Under the pieces are notes generated by a model. The model ran no database searches. It was not told where the DNA came from and saw only the letters and a list, made by a program, of their open reading frames with translations. Source: Pelotomaculum propionicicum (GTDB lineage Bacteria > Bacillota > Desulfotomaculia > Desulfotomaculales > Pelotomaculaceae). From it: a DNA stretch of 64,000 bases. Position numbers and translations under genes: made by a program. The stretch is from contig NZ_QFFZ01000004.1 of NCBI RefSeq assembly GCF_004369225.1, positions 91,244 through 155,243 on the forward strand, given 5' to 3'. Shown here one piece after another: positions 16,059 through 24,849 of this stretch (its first letter is position 1; each line of letters starts with the position of its first letter).

Positions 16059-16442
16059 TTAAACACCTCTTCCGCCTTTATTGTTGAATAAATCCTTGCG
16101 TACACCTTCCAGGATCTCCTCCGGGCTGAAACCCGTTTCTTCCATGTCCGCGATAAAGCTGCTGATCTGCTCGCTTTTCAAATCCTCCCGCAGCTGCTTT
16201 AGCCTGGCTTCGTTTTCTGTTATAAAAGAGCCCAGGCCGCGTCTGGTTTCGGCGATCTCCAGGCGCTCCAGTTCTGTGTACACCCTTTGCACTGTATTCG
16301 GGTTGACCCCTGCCTGTAGGGCCATATCCCGTACTGACGGCAGTTTGTCGCCTGCCTTCAGTTCGCCCCGAACCACCTGGCGGCAGATGCGCTGCAAAAT
16401 CTGCAGATAGATCGGCTGGGTTGGGTTAAATGATTGAACCAT
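16059..16442 (-). CDS. GntR-family regulator, YtrA subfamily
   Basis: 127 residues. The N-terminal winged helix is typical (PIYLQILQRICRQVVRGELKAGDKLPSVRDMALQAGVNPNTVQRVYTELERLEIAETRRGLGSFI) and the C-terminal part is a short helical dimer region without a ligand domain, which defines the YtrA subfamily. These regulators repress ABC transporter operons. The gene follows the ABC-2 permease on the minus strand with four bases between them and its ribosome site lies in the permease 3' end, so the two are one operon. A palindromic operator at the shared promoter (17282-17305) suggests autorepression. Confidence 0.9.
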   Translation of the reverse strand: MVQSFNPTQPIYLQILQRICRQVVRGELKAGDKLPSVRDMALQAGVNPNTVQRVYTELERLEIAETRRGLGSFITENEARLKQLREDLKSEQISSFIADMEETGFSPEEILEGVRKDLFNNKGGRGV

Positions 16443-16446
16443 ACCG

Positions 16447-17253
16447 CTACACCTCTACTTTATGGTCTATCAGCCAGGCCGACAGGGCAAACAAAGCAGC
16501 CGTCAGGAGGAAGTAGAAGAAAACTTCACCTGTGTAGAATTGGACCAGGTTCACATGTCCCGCCATATTTATGTGCATGCCTAGATCACCGGCTATCTCA
16601 GGAAGAGTCCGCGGCTGGATACTTAAGGGTCCCCAGTGAGTAATCAGATCATAAAATCCCGTTTCATGGAGCTTACCCAGGCCAACAGTCGCCACAAAGA
16701 AAGTAGCGATGCCGGCCAGCCAGCGGAACCTGCCTAAGATATTTCCGGCCAGTGCGGTTGTCACCGAGATCAAGGTGGCCCAGGACCCGATGTAAATACT
16801 GGCGGCGAAAACGAAAACAGCGGCGTAAAAACCAATCTCCACCACTATGGGAATCAGCGACGAGAGAACTATGCCTTCCATCTCAACCGGGGTAGGGTTG
16901 ATGGAAAGCGTCAGCAGCAGCAGCGCCGCGGTAATAATCGTAATGACCAGCATCTGCAGCAGGGCGATGGCCAGCTTGGCCGCCAGCAGCAGCCAGCCGG
17001 GCTGAGGGCAGTGCAGCCACAGGTGAGGGGTTACTTTCCACTCCCAGGCCAGGCTTTTCAGAATGTACATGGCGGGGTAGAACAGCAGGATCACCAGGAT
17101 AAAGGCTGCCGGCGCGAAAATAATCCCCGCGTGGTAGCGGTAAGAAAGGTAGACCAGCCAGAGGCCTCCGATAATCAGAATGGCCAGAGATAGTAAAGCG
17201 GCGTTCCGGGTCATGCGGTATTCCTTTTGCAAGAGAGTCCACCAGGTGCTCAT
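16447..17253 (-). CDS. ABC-2 type membrane permease-like protein
   Basis: 268 residues from ATG at 17253, chosen because AAGGAGG lies nine bases before it; an upstream GTG/ATG frame to 17304 would run into the operator. Six to seven hydrophobic segments, starting MSTWWTLLQKEYRMTRNAALLS, as in the permeases of YtrA-type exporters. Unusually there is no ATPase gene in the operon. It may use an ATPase encoded elsewhere or work as a sensor partner of the GntR protein. Confidence 0.75.
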   Translation of the reverse strand: MSTWWTLLQKEYRMTRNAALLSLAILIIGGLWLVYLSYRYHAGIIFAPAAFILVILLFYPAMYILKSLAWEWKVTPHLWLHCPQPGWLLLAAKLAIALLQMLVITIITAALLLLTLSINPTPVEMEGIVLSSLIPIVVEIGFYAAVFVFAASIYIGSWATLISVTTALAGNILGRFRWLAGIATFFVATVGLGKLHETGFYDLITHWGPLSIQPRTLPEIAGDLGMHINMAGHVNLVQFYTGEVFFYFLLTAALFALSAWLIDHKVEV

Positions 17254-17281
17254 AGAATTTTCCTCCTTAACATACTTTACA

Positions 17282-17324
17282 CGTGTATTAGTAACATAGT
17301 ACACTATATCACTATCACTGTCAA
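17282..17324 (-). promoter_or_regulatory. Sigma-A promoter with overlapping GntR operator
   Basis: On the minus strand TTGACA (complement of 17319-17324) and TACTAT (complement of 17296-17301) are 17 bases apart. The -10 hexamer is inside an inverted repeat, CGTGTA (17282-17287) and TACACT (17300-17305) with a 12-base spacer, which resembles AGTGTA/TACACT sites known for YtrA-type repressors. Binding would block the -10 element of the permease-gntR operon. Confidence 0.75.
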
Positions 17325-17450
17325 TATGTTTTCTGGGAAATTTCTGGAGCTTGATTCACTAACAGGCAGCGTGCTATTCTAATCCAAACTCGCCTCTCAC
17401 CCGTCTAAAAATATAGTAACATTAATTGTTTTATTAAGGAGATTTGTATA

Positions 17451-19025
17451 ATGGCTAAAAAAATGAATCTGGCACTCCTCGTAGTATTGTCGCTGTTGCT
17501 GTTTTGTTTTGCCGTGCCGCTGGAAGCTGCGCAGGTAAAGCCCGGCAGTGAGGTCCTGATGGAATCGCGGCATGAATTGATAAAGGGGAAAAGAGTCGGC
17601 CTGGTCACCAACCAAAGCGGTGTAAACAGCCGTGGGGAAAGCACGATTGACATCCTGGCCGGAGACGGCGACGTGCAGCTGGCCGCCCTTTACGCGCCTG
17701 AGCACGGCCTTGACGGAAAGGCTCCGGCCGGGGAGTACGTTGCTTCGTACACGCACCCAACGCTTAGTATTCCGGTTTACAGCCTTTACGGTGAGACCAG
17801 GATGCCCACACAGGAGATGCTGGCGGGTATCGACCTGCTGCTGTTCGATGTGCAGGACATAGGCGCCAGGTCCTACACCTATATGTCCACCCTGAACTAC
17901 TGCCTGGTTGCCGCTCAGAAGAACAATATTCCAGTCATTGTCCTGGACCGCCCCAACCCCGTCGGCGGCCTGATTGTGGAAGGGCCGGTACTGGCAGAGC
18001 CCTACCGGAGTTTTGTCGGTGTGGACAATTTGCCGGTGGCGCACGGGATGACCGCCGGCGAACTGGCCCGCTTCTTTAACCGGAAGATAGGCGCCGATCT
18101 CACCGTGGTCCCCATGGAAGGTTACAACCGCTCCATGATTTTCCAGGACACGGGGCTGAAGTGGGTGGCAACCTCGCCCAAGATCTCCGACCTGGATGCT
18201 GTCTTCGGCTACATGGCCACCGGTTTGGGAGAGGGCACCGGGGTTTACCAGGCGGACAATTTCAAGTGGATTGGCGGGAAAGGTATCGACGCCGCTAAAT
18301 TTGCCGCCCTGCTGAACCAGTCCGGGCTGCCAGGCGTGGTTTTTAAGCCTGAAGTCAAAGGAGCGGCCGGCGGCGTGCGGCTGCAAATAACTGATTACCA
18401 CAGGTTTAACCCCGCCCTGACCGGTCTTTACGCGCTTACCTGCGCCCATTCCCTCAACAATTTCGCAGTCCCTAAAAGCGGGCCAACATTAGTTATGTTC
18501 GACAAAATCATGGGGACGGACAAAATCGGCGGTTATCTCGAGGCGGGCTTGACGGCCGGGCAAATCCAAGCTTTATACCAGCCGGAGCTGGACCGCTTCA
18601 AAGAGGAGCGCCAACAGTACCTGATCTATGGTGACGGGCAGGACGCCCCGCCGGCAGCGGACCGGGGCGTTATAAACGTGCTGGTTGACGGCCGGGCAGT
18701 TTCCTTTGACGTGCCGCCTTATATCGACCAGAACGGACGGGTGATGGTCCCCCTGCGGGCAATCGCCGAAGCGCTCGGCGCTAAAGCGGAGTGGAACGGG
18801 CAGACCAGGGAGGTTACCATCAGCGGGGCAGGCCAGATGAGTACATTCACCATCGACAGTAGCACTGCTTTCTACAACGGGACAAAAGTGCAGATGGACA
18901 CCAGCCCGGTAATCCGCTCCGGCCGGGCCATGCTGCCGGCCAGGTACGCGGCTGAGTCGCTGGGGTCCAGTGTGAGTTGGAACGCGGATACACGTACGGT
19001 CAGTATAGAGTCGCCTAAAAAATAA
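17451..19025 (+). CDS. NamZ-like (DUF1343) exo-beta-N-acetylmuramidase with copper-amine-oxidase-N domain
   Basis: 524 residues; AAGGAG nine bases before the ATG. Residues 1-26 form a signal peptide. Residues ~30-390 are a DUF1343 domain: GKRVGLVTNQSG, ALYAPEHGLDG, YSLYGETRMPT, LLLFDVQDIGARSYTY, VLDRPNPVGG and GLGEGTG. This family includes NamZ, which removes N-acetylmuramic acid from the non-reducing end of peptidoglycan fragments. Residues ~405-524 are a copper-amine-oxidase-N domain (INVLVDGRAVSFDVPPYI and VPLRAIAEALGAK...), acting as a wall-binding stalk. The C-terminal codons overlap the convergent CoA-transferase gene by 11 bases. Confidence 0.85.
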   Translation: MAKKMNLALLVVLSLLLFCFAVPLEAAQVKPGSEVLMESRHELIKGKRVGLVTNQSGVNSRGESTIDILAGDGDVQLAALYAPEHGLDGKAPAGEYVASYTHPTLSIPVYSLYGETRMPTQEMLAGIDLLLFDVQDIGARSYTYMSTLNYCLVAAQKNNIPVIVLDRPNPVGGLIVEGPVLAEPYRSFVGVDNLPVAHGMTAGELARFFNRKIGADLTVVPMEGYNRSMIFQDTGLKWVATSPKISDLDAVFGYMATGLGEGTGVYQADNFKWIGGKGIDAAKFAALLNQSGLPGVVFKPEVKGAAGGVRLQITDYHRFNPALTGLYALTCAHSLNNFAVPKSGPTLVMFDKIMGTDKIGGYLEAGLTAGQIQALYQPELDRFKEERQQYLIYGDGQDAPPAADRGVINVLVDGRAVSFDVPPYIDQNGRVMVPLRAIAEALGAKAEWNGQTREVTISGAGQMSTFTIDSSTAFYNGTKVQMDTSPVIRSGRAMLPARYAAESLGSSVSWNADTRTVSIESPKK

Positions 19026-20202
19026 CTTTTGCTTTATATAGAGTATCAATTTCATTCTGGCTGAAACCAAAAGAGAGCAGGATTTCTCTGGTGTGTTCCC
19101 CGAACGAGGGGGGAGGGGACTTGACCCCGGCCGGCGTGTCGCTGAATTTTAGACCGCAGCCGGGCATTTTTATCTCTCCGTATAAGGGGTGGTTTACCGA
19201 TATGAAAGCCTGGTCATGGAGCGCCTGGGGAGAAGCCGTAACGTTGTCGTATGTTTCCACCGGGCCGCAGATAATATCGTTTTGCTCCAGGATCTCCAGC
19301 CACTCGGCGGTGGTCTTTTCCCGGAAAGCTTCCCCGAGAATTTCCATCAGCTCGCGCCTGTTCTCAAGCCGCGCTTCATTGGTGGAGAATTTTTCGTCCT
19401 TAATCATATCTTCCCGTTTGAGAATGCCGCATAGTTTCTGCCACCTCTGCGGGTGGTAGGCCGCCAGCATGATATGCCCGTCCCTGGTCGGCACGGCTTC
19501 GTTGGGCGTGGCATAAGGAGCGGCGCTCCCCATTTTTTGAGGCAGTTCGCCCGAGTTCAAGTAGAAGGAAAAGGACATTTGCTGGAGCATAATCGCCGCG
19601 CTGTACATGCTTACATCGACCGCCTGGCCTTTGCCGGTATGCTCGCGGGACAGCAGGGCGCCCATAATACTCAGGGCGGCCAGCATGCCCGTGACCATGT
19701 CCACAGCGGGTGTTTGGATTTTACACGGCTCGGCGCCCGGCAGGCCGACGACGCTCATCAGTCCGGACGTTCCCTGCACTATGCCGTCAAGTCCTGGCTT
19801 GCTTTTCCATGGCCCGGTTTGCCCGTAGGCTGAAACGGAGCAATAGATCAAGCGGTCATTTATTACTGACAGTTCATCATAGCCCAGTCCCAAACGTGCC
19901 ATCACACCCGGGCGGAAGTTTTCCACCAGCACATCGCAAGAACTCGCCATTTTTTTGACTATGTTTACCCCCATAGGGTTTTTTAAGTCAATGGCCATGC
20001 CCTTTTTATTGCGGTTGAGACAGAGGTAGGAAACCGATTCGCCTTTGACAAAAGGCGGACCGAGTGAACGTCCCAGGTCGCCCCGCGGGGTTTCAATTTT
20101 CAGCACCTCAGCCCCCAGGTCCCCCAGGATCATCGTGCACATCGGCCCGGAGGCTACGTGAGTAAGATCCAGAACCCGTACCCCCTGCAGTATCTCCTTC
20201 AA
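19015..20202 (-). CDS. Class III CoA-transferase (CaiB/BaiF family)
   Basis: 395 residues from TTG at 20202 with AGGGAGA upstream. Family marks: VLDLTHVASGPMCTMILGDLGAEVLKIE at the N-terminus, LNRNKKGMAIDLKNP, LVENFRPGVMARLGLGYDE, YCSVSAYGQTGP and GKGQAVDVSMY; the catalytic aspartate region (TPAVDMVTGMLA) is present. Such enzymes move CoA between carboxylic acids. No acyl-CoA pathway gene adjoins it, so the substrate pair is unknown. Convergent overlap of 11 bases with the NamZ-like gene. Confidence 0.88.
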   Translation of the reverse strand: MKEILQGVRVLDLTHVASGPMCTMILGDLGAEVLKIETPRGDLGRSLGPPFVKGESVSYLCLNRNKKGMAIDLKNPMGVNIVKKMASSCDVLVENFRPGVMARLGLGYDELSVINDRLIYCSVSAYGQTGPWKSKPGLDGIVQGTSGLMSVVGLPGAEPCKIQTPAVDMVTGMLAALSIMGALLSREHTGKGQAVDVSMYSAAIMLQQMSFSFYLNSGELPQKMGSAAPYATPNEAVPTRDGHIMLAAYHPQRWQKLCGILKREDMIKDEKFSTNEARLENRRELMEILGEAFREKTTAEWLEILEQNDIICGPVETYDNVTASPQALHDQAFISVNHPLYGEIKMPGCGLKFSDTPAGVKSPPPSFGEHTREILLSFGFSQNEIDTLYKAKVIF

Positions 20203-20389
20203 AAGATCATCTCCCTGTTTGATCTAAAAATTGTAAACATGCATGCTTTGGCGGAAAAGTGTAGCATAGTTTATTGGATAGATTCGCTTTTCACCAGTCC
20301 GCTCCCTGCTTAAAATTTCACAGACCGGGAACTGGATTAGAAAGGGAACTTACTTTTAGTTGTCGAAAAAGTATCAGGGAGGTGATAAA

Positions 20390-20593
20390 TTGGAAAAACA
20401 AAAAATAGGTTTAAAGATACCCTGCCCTAACTGTGGCGGAAAAAATTTCGGTACCATGGATAATCAGTATTGTCTTTTGCCTTCCCTGGTCAAAGCCGAG
20501 CAAGGTTATGAACTGGCTCCGGACAAGGGTTTGGCGGTGATGCCGGTTATCTGCAATACCTGCGGTTACGTTTTCCTGTTCCACCCCGAATAA
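20390..20593 (+). CDS. Small zinc-ribbon protein
   Basis: 67 residues from TTG 20390; GGGAGGTG lies five bases before it, so the in-frame TTG at 20360 is not needed. Two CxxC pairs (IPCPNCGG near 10 and CNTCGYVFLF near 55) form a zinc ribbon. Charged, soluble, no other domain. It resembles small zinc-ribbon proteins of unknown function common in bacteria; 20 bases downstream the DMT transporter starts. Confidence 0.65.
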   Translation: MEKQKIGLKIPCPNCGGKNFGTMDNQYCLLPSLVKAEQGYELAPDKGLAVMPVICNTCGYVFLFHPE

Positions 20594-20613
20594 TAAAACA
20601 CTCCGACGAGAGA

Positions 20614-21507
20614 GTGATTAAAATATTGTACAACGATTTGGACCATCAAACCAGAAAAAGACAGATCCTGGCGGACCTGGCTTTGCTGGGGGTTGCTTTT
20701 ATCTGGGGTATAACTTTTACAGTTGTCAAGGTTGCACTAAACGGTATTGGCCCCTACTATTTTTTGGGGCTTCGTTTTTTTGCTGCTTTTATCTTCCTGG
20801 CCCTGGTCTATGCCAGGCACTGGCGCCTGGTTAATAAGCAGAGCATACTGGCTGGGGTGACGATCGGCATATTCTTGTTTGGGGGATATGCTTTCCAGAC
20901 AGTAGGGCTTAAATACACCAGCGCGGCCAGTGCCGGTTTCATCACCGGCATGTCTGTGGTGCTGGTTCCATTGATAGTCATATTGACATCGCGCCGCCTG
21001 CCGGGTCCGACCAACTTGATCGGCGCGGGCAGCGCCGCGGTTGGGTTGGCCGCGCTGACGCTGCAGGACAACCTGACCTTCAGCAACGGAGACACACTGG
21101 TTTTTTTCTGCGCTGTCTCGTTTGCTCTGCATATTATTCTGGTAGGAAGGTATGTATTGCGTTTTGACCCTATTGCCCTGACCATCATTCAGATCGGAAC
21201 GGTTGCGGTTGCCAGCCTGATCGGAGCACTGACGCTGGAGGAGATACCTCAGGTTCTAAACAGGGAAGTGTGGGTGGCATTAATAATCACCGCCATACCT
21301 GCGACGGCGCTGGCTTTCATGATTCAAAACCGGGTGCAGTGCCATACGTCACCCAATCATACCGCTATTATCTTCACAACCGAGCCAGTTTTTGCGGCGC
21401 TCTACGCCTGCATTCCGGGCGGGGAAGTACTGTCCGCCCGTCAGTGGGCGGGTTGTCTTTTGATTATTGTGGGAATGCTGGTGGCAGAGTTAAAAAGTGA
21501 TGCCTGA
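20614..21507 (+). CDS. DMT/EamA-family transporter
   Basis: 297 residues with ten helices in two EamA repeats. First-repeat marks are LLGVAFIWGITFTVVKVAL and GLKYTSAASAGFITGMSVVLVPL; the second repeat ends with HTAIIFTTEPVFAALYACI and CLLIIVGMLVAEL. It exports or imports an amino acid or other metabolite. GTG start with a weak GAGAGA site. It is complete, unlike the fragment at 11231-11551. Confidence 0.85.
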   Translation: MIKILYNDLDHQTRKRQILADLALLGVAFIWGITFTVVKVALNGIGPYYFLGLRFFAAFIFLALVYARHWRLVNKQSILAGVTIGIFLFGGYAFQTVGLKYTSAASAGFITGMSVVLVPLIVILTSRRLPGPTNLIGAGSAAVGLAALTLQDNLTFSNGDTLVFFCAVSFALHIILVGRYVLRFDPIALTIIQIGTVAVASLIGALTLEEIPQVLNREVWVALIITAIPATALAFMIQNRVQCHTSPNHTAIIFTTEPVFAALYACIPGGEVLSARQWAGCLLIIVGMLVAELKSDA

Positions 21508-21533
21508 AAAGACTTGTTTTTGGGGTCAGCTTC

Positions 21534-23939
21534 TTATACTTTGAATCTCACATAGAAAGTAGTGCCCTGTGGCCCTGTTTCTATTTCGATCCTGGCGTTG
21601 TTGCGGGCTGCGATACTGTAACATACCGCCAAGCCAAGCCCTGTGCCGGTGTCTTTGGTTGTAAAGAATGGCGTGCCTATCTTTTCAAGTACTTCAGGCT
21701 CAATCCCTTTGCCGCTGTCAGTTACCGCCAAAACCACATCACTACCTTCCCGGAAGGTTTTTATAGTCAGCTTGCCGCCTTTTGGCATGGCTTCAAACCC
21801 GTTGCGGACCAGGTTGAGGATTAACTGTCGTATTTCTTTTTCATCAAGATTTAAATTCGGTATATCCCACAGTTCTAAGTCAATCAATTGGTCGGTGACC
21901 ATGCCGTCAGCTGAGATAAGAGGAAATAATGCCTCCACGATATTGTTGAGGTTTTGCGGCTTTAACTCTATTACTTTATCTTTGGCCAGCGACAGGAACT
22001 CGGTAATTATAGAATTGGCCCTGTCCAGTTCCGATACCATGATCTCAAAGTAATCCCTGTCCTTATCGTATTCTGCTCTGGTCATCAGAATCTGCAAAAA
22101 ACCCTTGACAGTGGTCATTGGGTTTCTGATTTCGTGTCCTATACCGATGGCCATTTCTCCTACCAGGTTTAACCGTTCCAGGCGGGCCATTTCTTTTTCC
22201 AGCTGTTTGCGTTCTGTAATATCAGTGACATTGACAATCAGACATGTTTCACCGCCGAATTCTATGGTTTCGGCGGATACCAGGCCGACCAGGTGTTCAC
22301 CCGATTTGATGCGGAAAGTTATCTCAAGGTTGCGGAACCCCTGTTGTTCCATAATAATTCCTCTAGCTATTTTCAGGTCAACCGGGTTGGCCCAGATTCC
22401 CAATTCGGATGTTGTCCGCCCGATAACCTCATCCCGGCGATAACCGCTCGCATACTCAAAACTGTTGTTCACATCAATGAAACGGACATCGCCGCCGGCA
22501 TCAATGAGAGACATGATGGCCATAATACCGGGGCTGGCGTTGAATGCTTTGGAAAACCGTTTTTCCGACAGCTGTAAATCTTCCATGGCCTTTTTAAAGT
22601 CGGTTATATCGATACCGATCTCCAGTACTAACCGTGACCCGTCAAAATCAAAAAAAGGATAATCATAATAATGATAGGTTCTGCCCCGGAAATTCATTTC
22701 CCATTCCAGCGGCTTATTCGTCTCAAAAACCTTATAAGTTTGGCAGTTGTCACAGGGCTTGTCAAATCCCCATATGGATTCGTAACAGTACTTGCCTTCA
22801 GGCAGGCAGACCTGCTCTTTAAAACAATGGTTGGCGAAACGAATTTCATAATTGGGCGCAAATAGGGCGACATGTGCCGGAAGCTTATCCAGCAAGTTAA
22901 ATAATCTTTTGCGCTCGTTTTCCAGGGCCTCTTCGGCAAGTCTGCGCTCCGTGACATCTCGCCCCACTCCCTGAAATTCCACGGTATTGCCCCGCTCGTC
23001 GCAGATTGCCCGGTATGACCACTGCAGCCAGCATAACCCGCCATCCGGCGTTAAAACACGGTGTTCGTCAGTGACAACCGGATTCTGCGAAGTAAGCGAG
23101 GAAATAACTTGCACCGTTTTTTCCCTGTCGTCCTTAAAAAGCAGCGGAATAAAGCATTTGCCAAGCAAATCCTCACTCTTTATGTTAAAAAAGCGGCTGA
23201 ATCTATCGTTTACATAGCTAAGCTTGCCACTGGCCGAGCAGCGGCAGATTAATTCCATCTGGTCTTCTACTATAGCCCGGTAGCGCGCTTCACTTAAAGC
23301 CATCTCCTCAAGCACACGTTTACGCTCTGTTATGTCTACTAAAAGTTCCAGTACAAATAAAGAGCCGTCGACATCATAAAAGGGGAAATCATAAATCTGG
23401 TATATTTCCCCGCTGGGGCTGGTCCACTCAAACTCAACGGGATTGCCTGTCTCAAATACTGGTTTGGTTGGGCACACCTCGCAAGGCGCGTCCATGTCGT
23501 TGAAAACCTGGTAACACAGTTTGCCCCCTGTGTCACCAAACCGTTGGCGGAAGTTGCTGTTGGTAAAAGGGATGGTATAATCCGGTTTGATCAGGCAGAT
23601 GAAGCCGGGCAGTTTGTCCAGCATTGAGTATAACCGCTGCCGTTCGGCCTCGTGCCTGTCTTCCAGTGCTTTCCTGGCGGTAATGTCACGGACCGTTTCC
23701 ATCGCCCCAACCAGGGCGCCGTTATCTTTTCTATCTTTATTGATGACAACCGCAGCGTCAGGAAGGTTTTCAATTATGTCGGAAAAACATTGACTGGTGG
23801 GTAAGGCTTGTTTTTCAGATGGCCCTTCTGACAGTTCCTTTTGCAGGGTTGCCATCTGCTTTTTCAGGTTCTCATTTTCCCTGGACTTGTTGGTTAATTC
23901 AGCTATTAGTTGTTCTTTGGTCATTTCTTCGTAATTCAT
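21534..23939 (-). CDS. Multi-PAS sensor histidine kinase with cysteine-bearing PAS domains
   Basis: 801 residues from ATG at 23939 (GGGGGC six bases upstream); the frame is open further upstream but without family sequence. A short coiled coil leads into at least four PAS/PAC units, then a HisKA domain (GIGHEIRNPMTTVKGFLQIL) and HATPase (NLVRNGFEAMPKGG, DSGKGIEPEVLEKIGTPFF, GTGLGLAVCYSIA). No membrane helix, so it is a cytoplasmic sensor. Two PAS units carry the same cysteine pattern, KLCYQVFNDMDAPCEVCP and KYCYESIWGFDKPCDNCQ. No response regulator gene adjoins it. Confidence 0.9.
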   Translation of the reverse strand: MNYEEMTKEQLIAELTNKSRENENLKKQMATLQKELSEGPSEKQALPTSQCFSDIIENLPDAAVVINKDRKDNGALVGAMETVRDITARKALEDRHEAERQRLYSMLDKLPGFICLIKPDYTIPFTNSNFRQRFGDTGGKLCYQVFNDMDAPCEVCPTKPVFETGNPVEFEWTSPSGEIYQIYDFPFYDVDGSLFVLELLVDITERKRVLEEMALSEARYRAIVEDQMELICRCSASGKLSYVNDRFSRFFNIKSEDLLGKCFIPLLFKDDREKTVQVISSLTSQNPVVTDEHRVLTPDGGLCWLQWSYRAICDERGNTVEFQGVGRDVTERRLAEEALENERKRLFNLLDKLPAHVALFAPNYEIRFANHCFKEQVCLPEGKYCYESIWGFDKPCDNCQTYKVFETNKPLEWEMNFRGRTYHYYDYPFFDFDGSRLVLEIGIDITDFKKAMEDLQLSEKRFSKAFNASPGIMAIMSLIDAGGDVRFIDVNNSFEYASGYRRDEVIGRTTSELGIWANPVDLKIARGIIMEQQGFRNLEITFRIKSGEHLVGLVSAETIEFGGETCLIVNVTDITERKQLEKEMARLERLNLVGEMAIGIGHEIRNPMTTVKGFLQILMTRAEYDKDRDYFEIMVSELDRANSIITEFLSLAKDKVIELKPQNLNNIVEALFPLISADGMVTDQLIDLELWDIPNLNLDEKEIRQLILNLVRNGFEAMPKGGKLTIKTFREGSDVVLAVTDSGKGIEPEVLEKIGTPFFTTKDTGTGLGLAVCYSIAARNNARIEIETGPQGTTFYVRFKV

Positions 23940-24047
23940 GAAATGCCCCCGTTGTGTATTTTTAGGAATGAATGCATGTTTTGACAGCATCCGGTATTTT
24001 ACCTTCAGGAAAATTGTCAAGAATTGTCGAAGGAGAAAAAATATTAA

Positions 24048-24290
24048 GTCAACCGGGACCTTTCCGGTGAGCCGTCCGCCCTCGTTATGCTGCTTGAACA
24101 ACCGGTGGAAATCGCCGGCCACGTCAACGAAAGCCTGGAAATGCAGATTTACGGGTTCGATAAAAGCATGGCGCCGGAAGGCAAGGGTGTAATCAAGGTC
24201 GAGCTGGTATCAAGCTACTCTTACTGGAAGAAGCTGTACAGAGACAGAGCCCTTTACGAGGAAGAAAAAGCCAGGGTCGGTGAAACAGTG
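24048..24290 (+). pseudogene. Internal remnant of a phytoene-desaturase-like FAD oxidoreductase
   Basis: An open frame reads VNRDLSGEPSALVMLLEQPV, then IAGHVNESLEMQIYGFDKSM, APEGKGVIKVELVSSYSYWK and KLYRDRALYEEEKARVGETV. This order (DLS-x-EP, LE-x-P-x-x-I-A-G, GYD-x-x-x-APxGK, SYxYW, RYxxEK) belongs to the bacterial phytoene desaturase/amine-oxidase-like family. The start, the FAD motif and the C-terminus are missing, and a stop lies just before it. It is joined tail to tail to another fragment at about 24290. Confidence 0.6.
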
Positions 24291-24683
24291 AAGATGTTCA
24301 ACATCATAGGCTGCCTGGGGGTCGACGAGTTTGGTGCTTCCTCCCAAGGGTATGAATTCAAATTCTTCCGGGTCACCGGTCGATAGAGCCCCAATCAGGG
24401 AGCTATATGCCGCGAGGATAACCTCGCCGAGTTGGTTGTGCGGCAGAGCCTTGGAAAAGTTGCCTATTTTATTGGGATAAAGATTCTCGTCACCATTGCA
24501 CGGGTGCCCCGGGAGGGGAAGCGCTCTTTGAAATTGAGCCGCTTCCAGGCGAATTCTGTATGCCTCCTGCAAGCGTTTCCGGTTGCTTATCGGACCAATC
24601 TCACACGACACTCCCAGGTTCAGATTTGGCGTGCTATCCGGACAACCTCCCTTTTTTTTAGTAAGCAATGAATCATCTTCCAT
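24291..24683 (-). pseudogene. N-terminal remnant of a vanadium-haloperoxidase-like (PAP2) protein
   Basis: On the minus strand an intact start (AAGGAG ten bases before ATG 24683) leads into about 131 residues, among them EAYRIRLEAAQFQRALPLPG, HPCNGDENLYPNKIGNFSKA and STGDPEEFEFIPLGGSTKLV. This is the N-terminal segment of bacterial vanadium-dependent haloperoxidase-like proteins (HPxNGDE-x-x-YPN-x-IGNFSK-x-LPH). The catalytic PAP2 half is missing; the frame runs on into the antisense of the neighbouring fragment. Identification is from memory of the motif. Confidence 0.55.
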
Positions 24684-24762
24684 ATTTATACAACTCCTTC
24701 TGGGAAAATATAACTTTTATCAGTATTTATATTATGTAGCTTAGACAAATCTGTTCATGTAC

Positions 24763-24803
24763 TTGTCAAACGGGATCAATTATGGTAAATTGTACTCGGT
24801 ACA
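24763..24803 (+). promoter_or_regulatory. Promoter with TetR-type operator
   Basis: TTGTCA (24763-24768) and TAAATT (24786-24791) are 17 bases apart. Directly after the -10 lies the palindrome TGTAC-TCG-GTACA (24791-24803), and another AGTACA half-site is near 24831. It precedes the TetR gene by 47 bases, which fits autorepression. Confidence 0.6.
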
Positions 24804-24849
24804 TAATTAAATCAAATACATATTTATACTTAGTACAAGGGATGATCGA

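Noticed and set aside
17397..18449. 350-residue minus-strand frame opposite the NamZ-like gene
   Set aside because: Antisense shadow; composition is unlike a protein and the plus strand encodes a full known family.
24291..24386. Plus-strand continuation of the phytoene-desaturase-like frame to 24386
   Set aside because: Family similarity stops near 24290 and the opposite strand matches the haloperoxidase-like N-terminus here.
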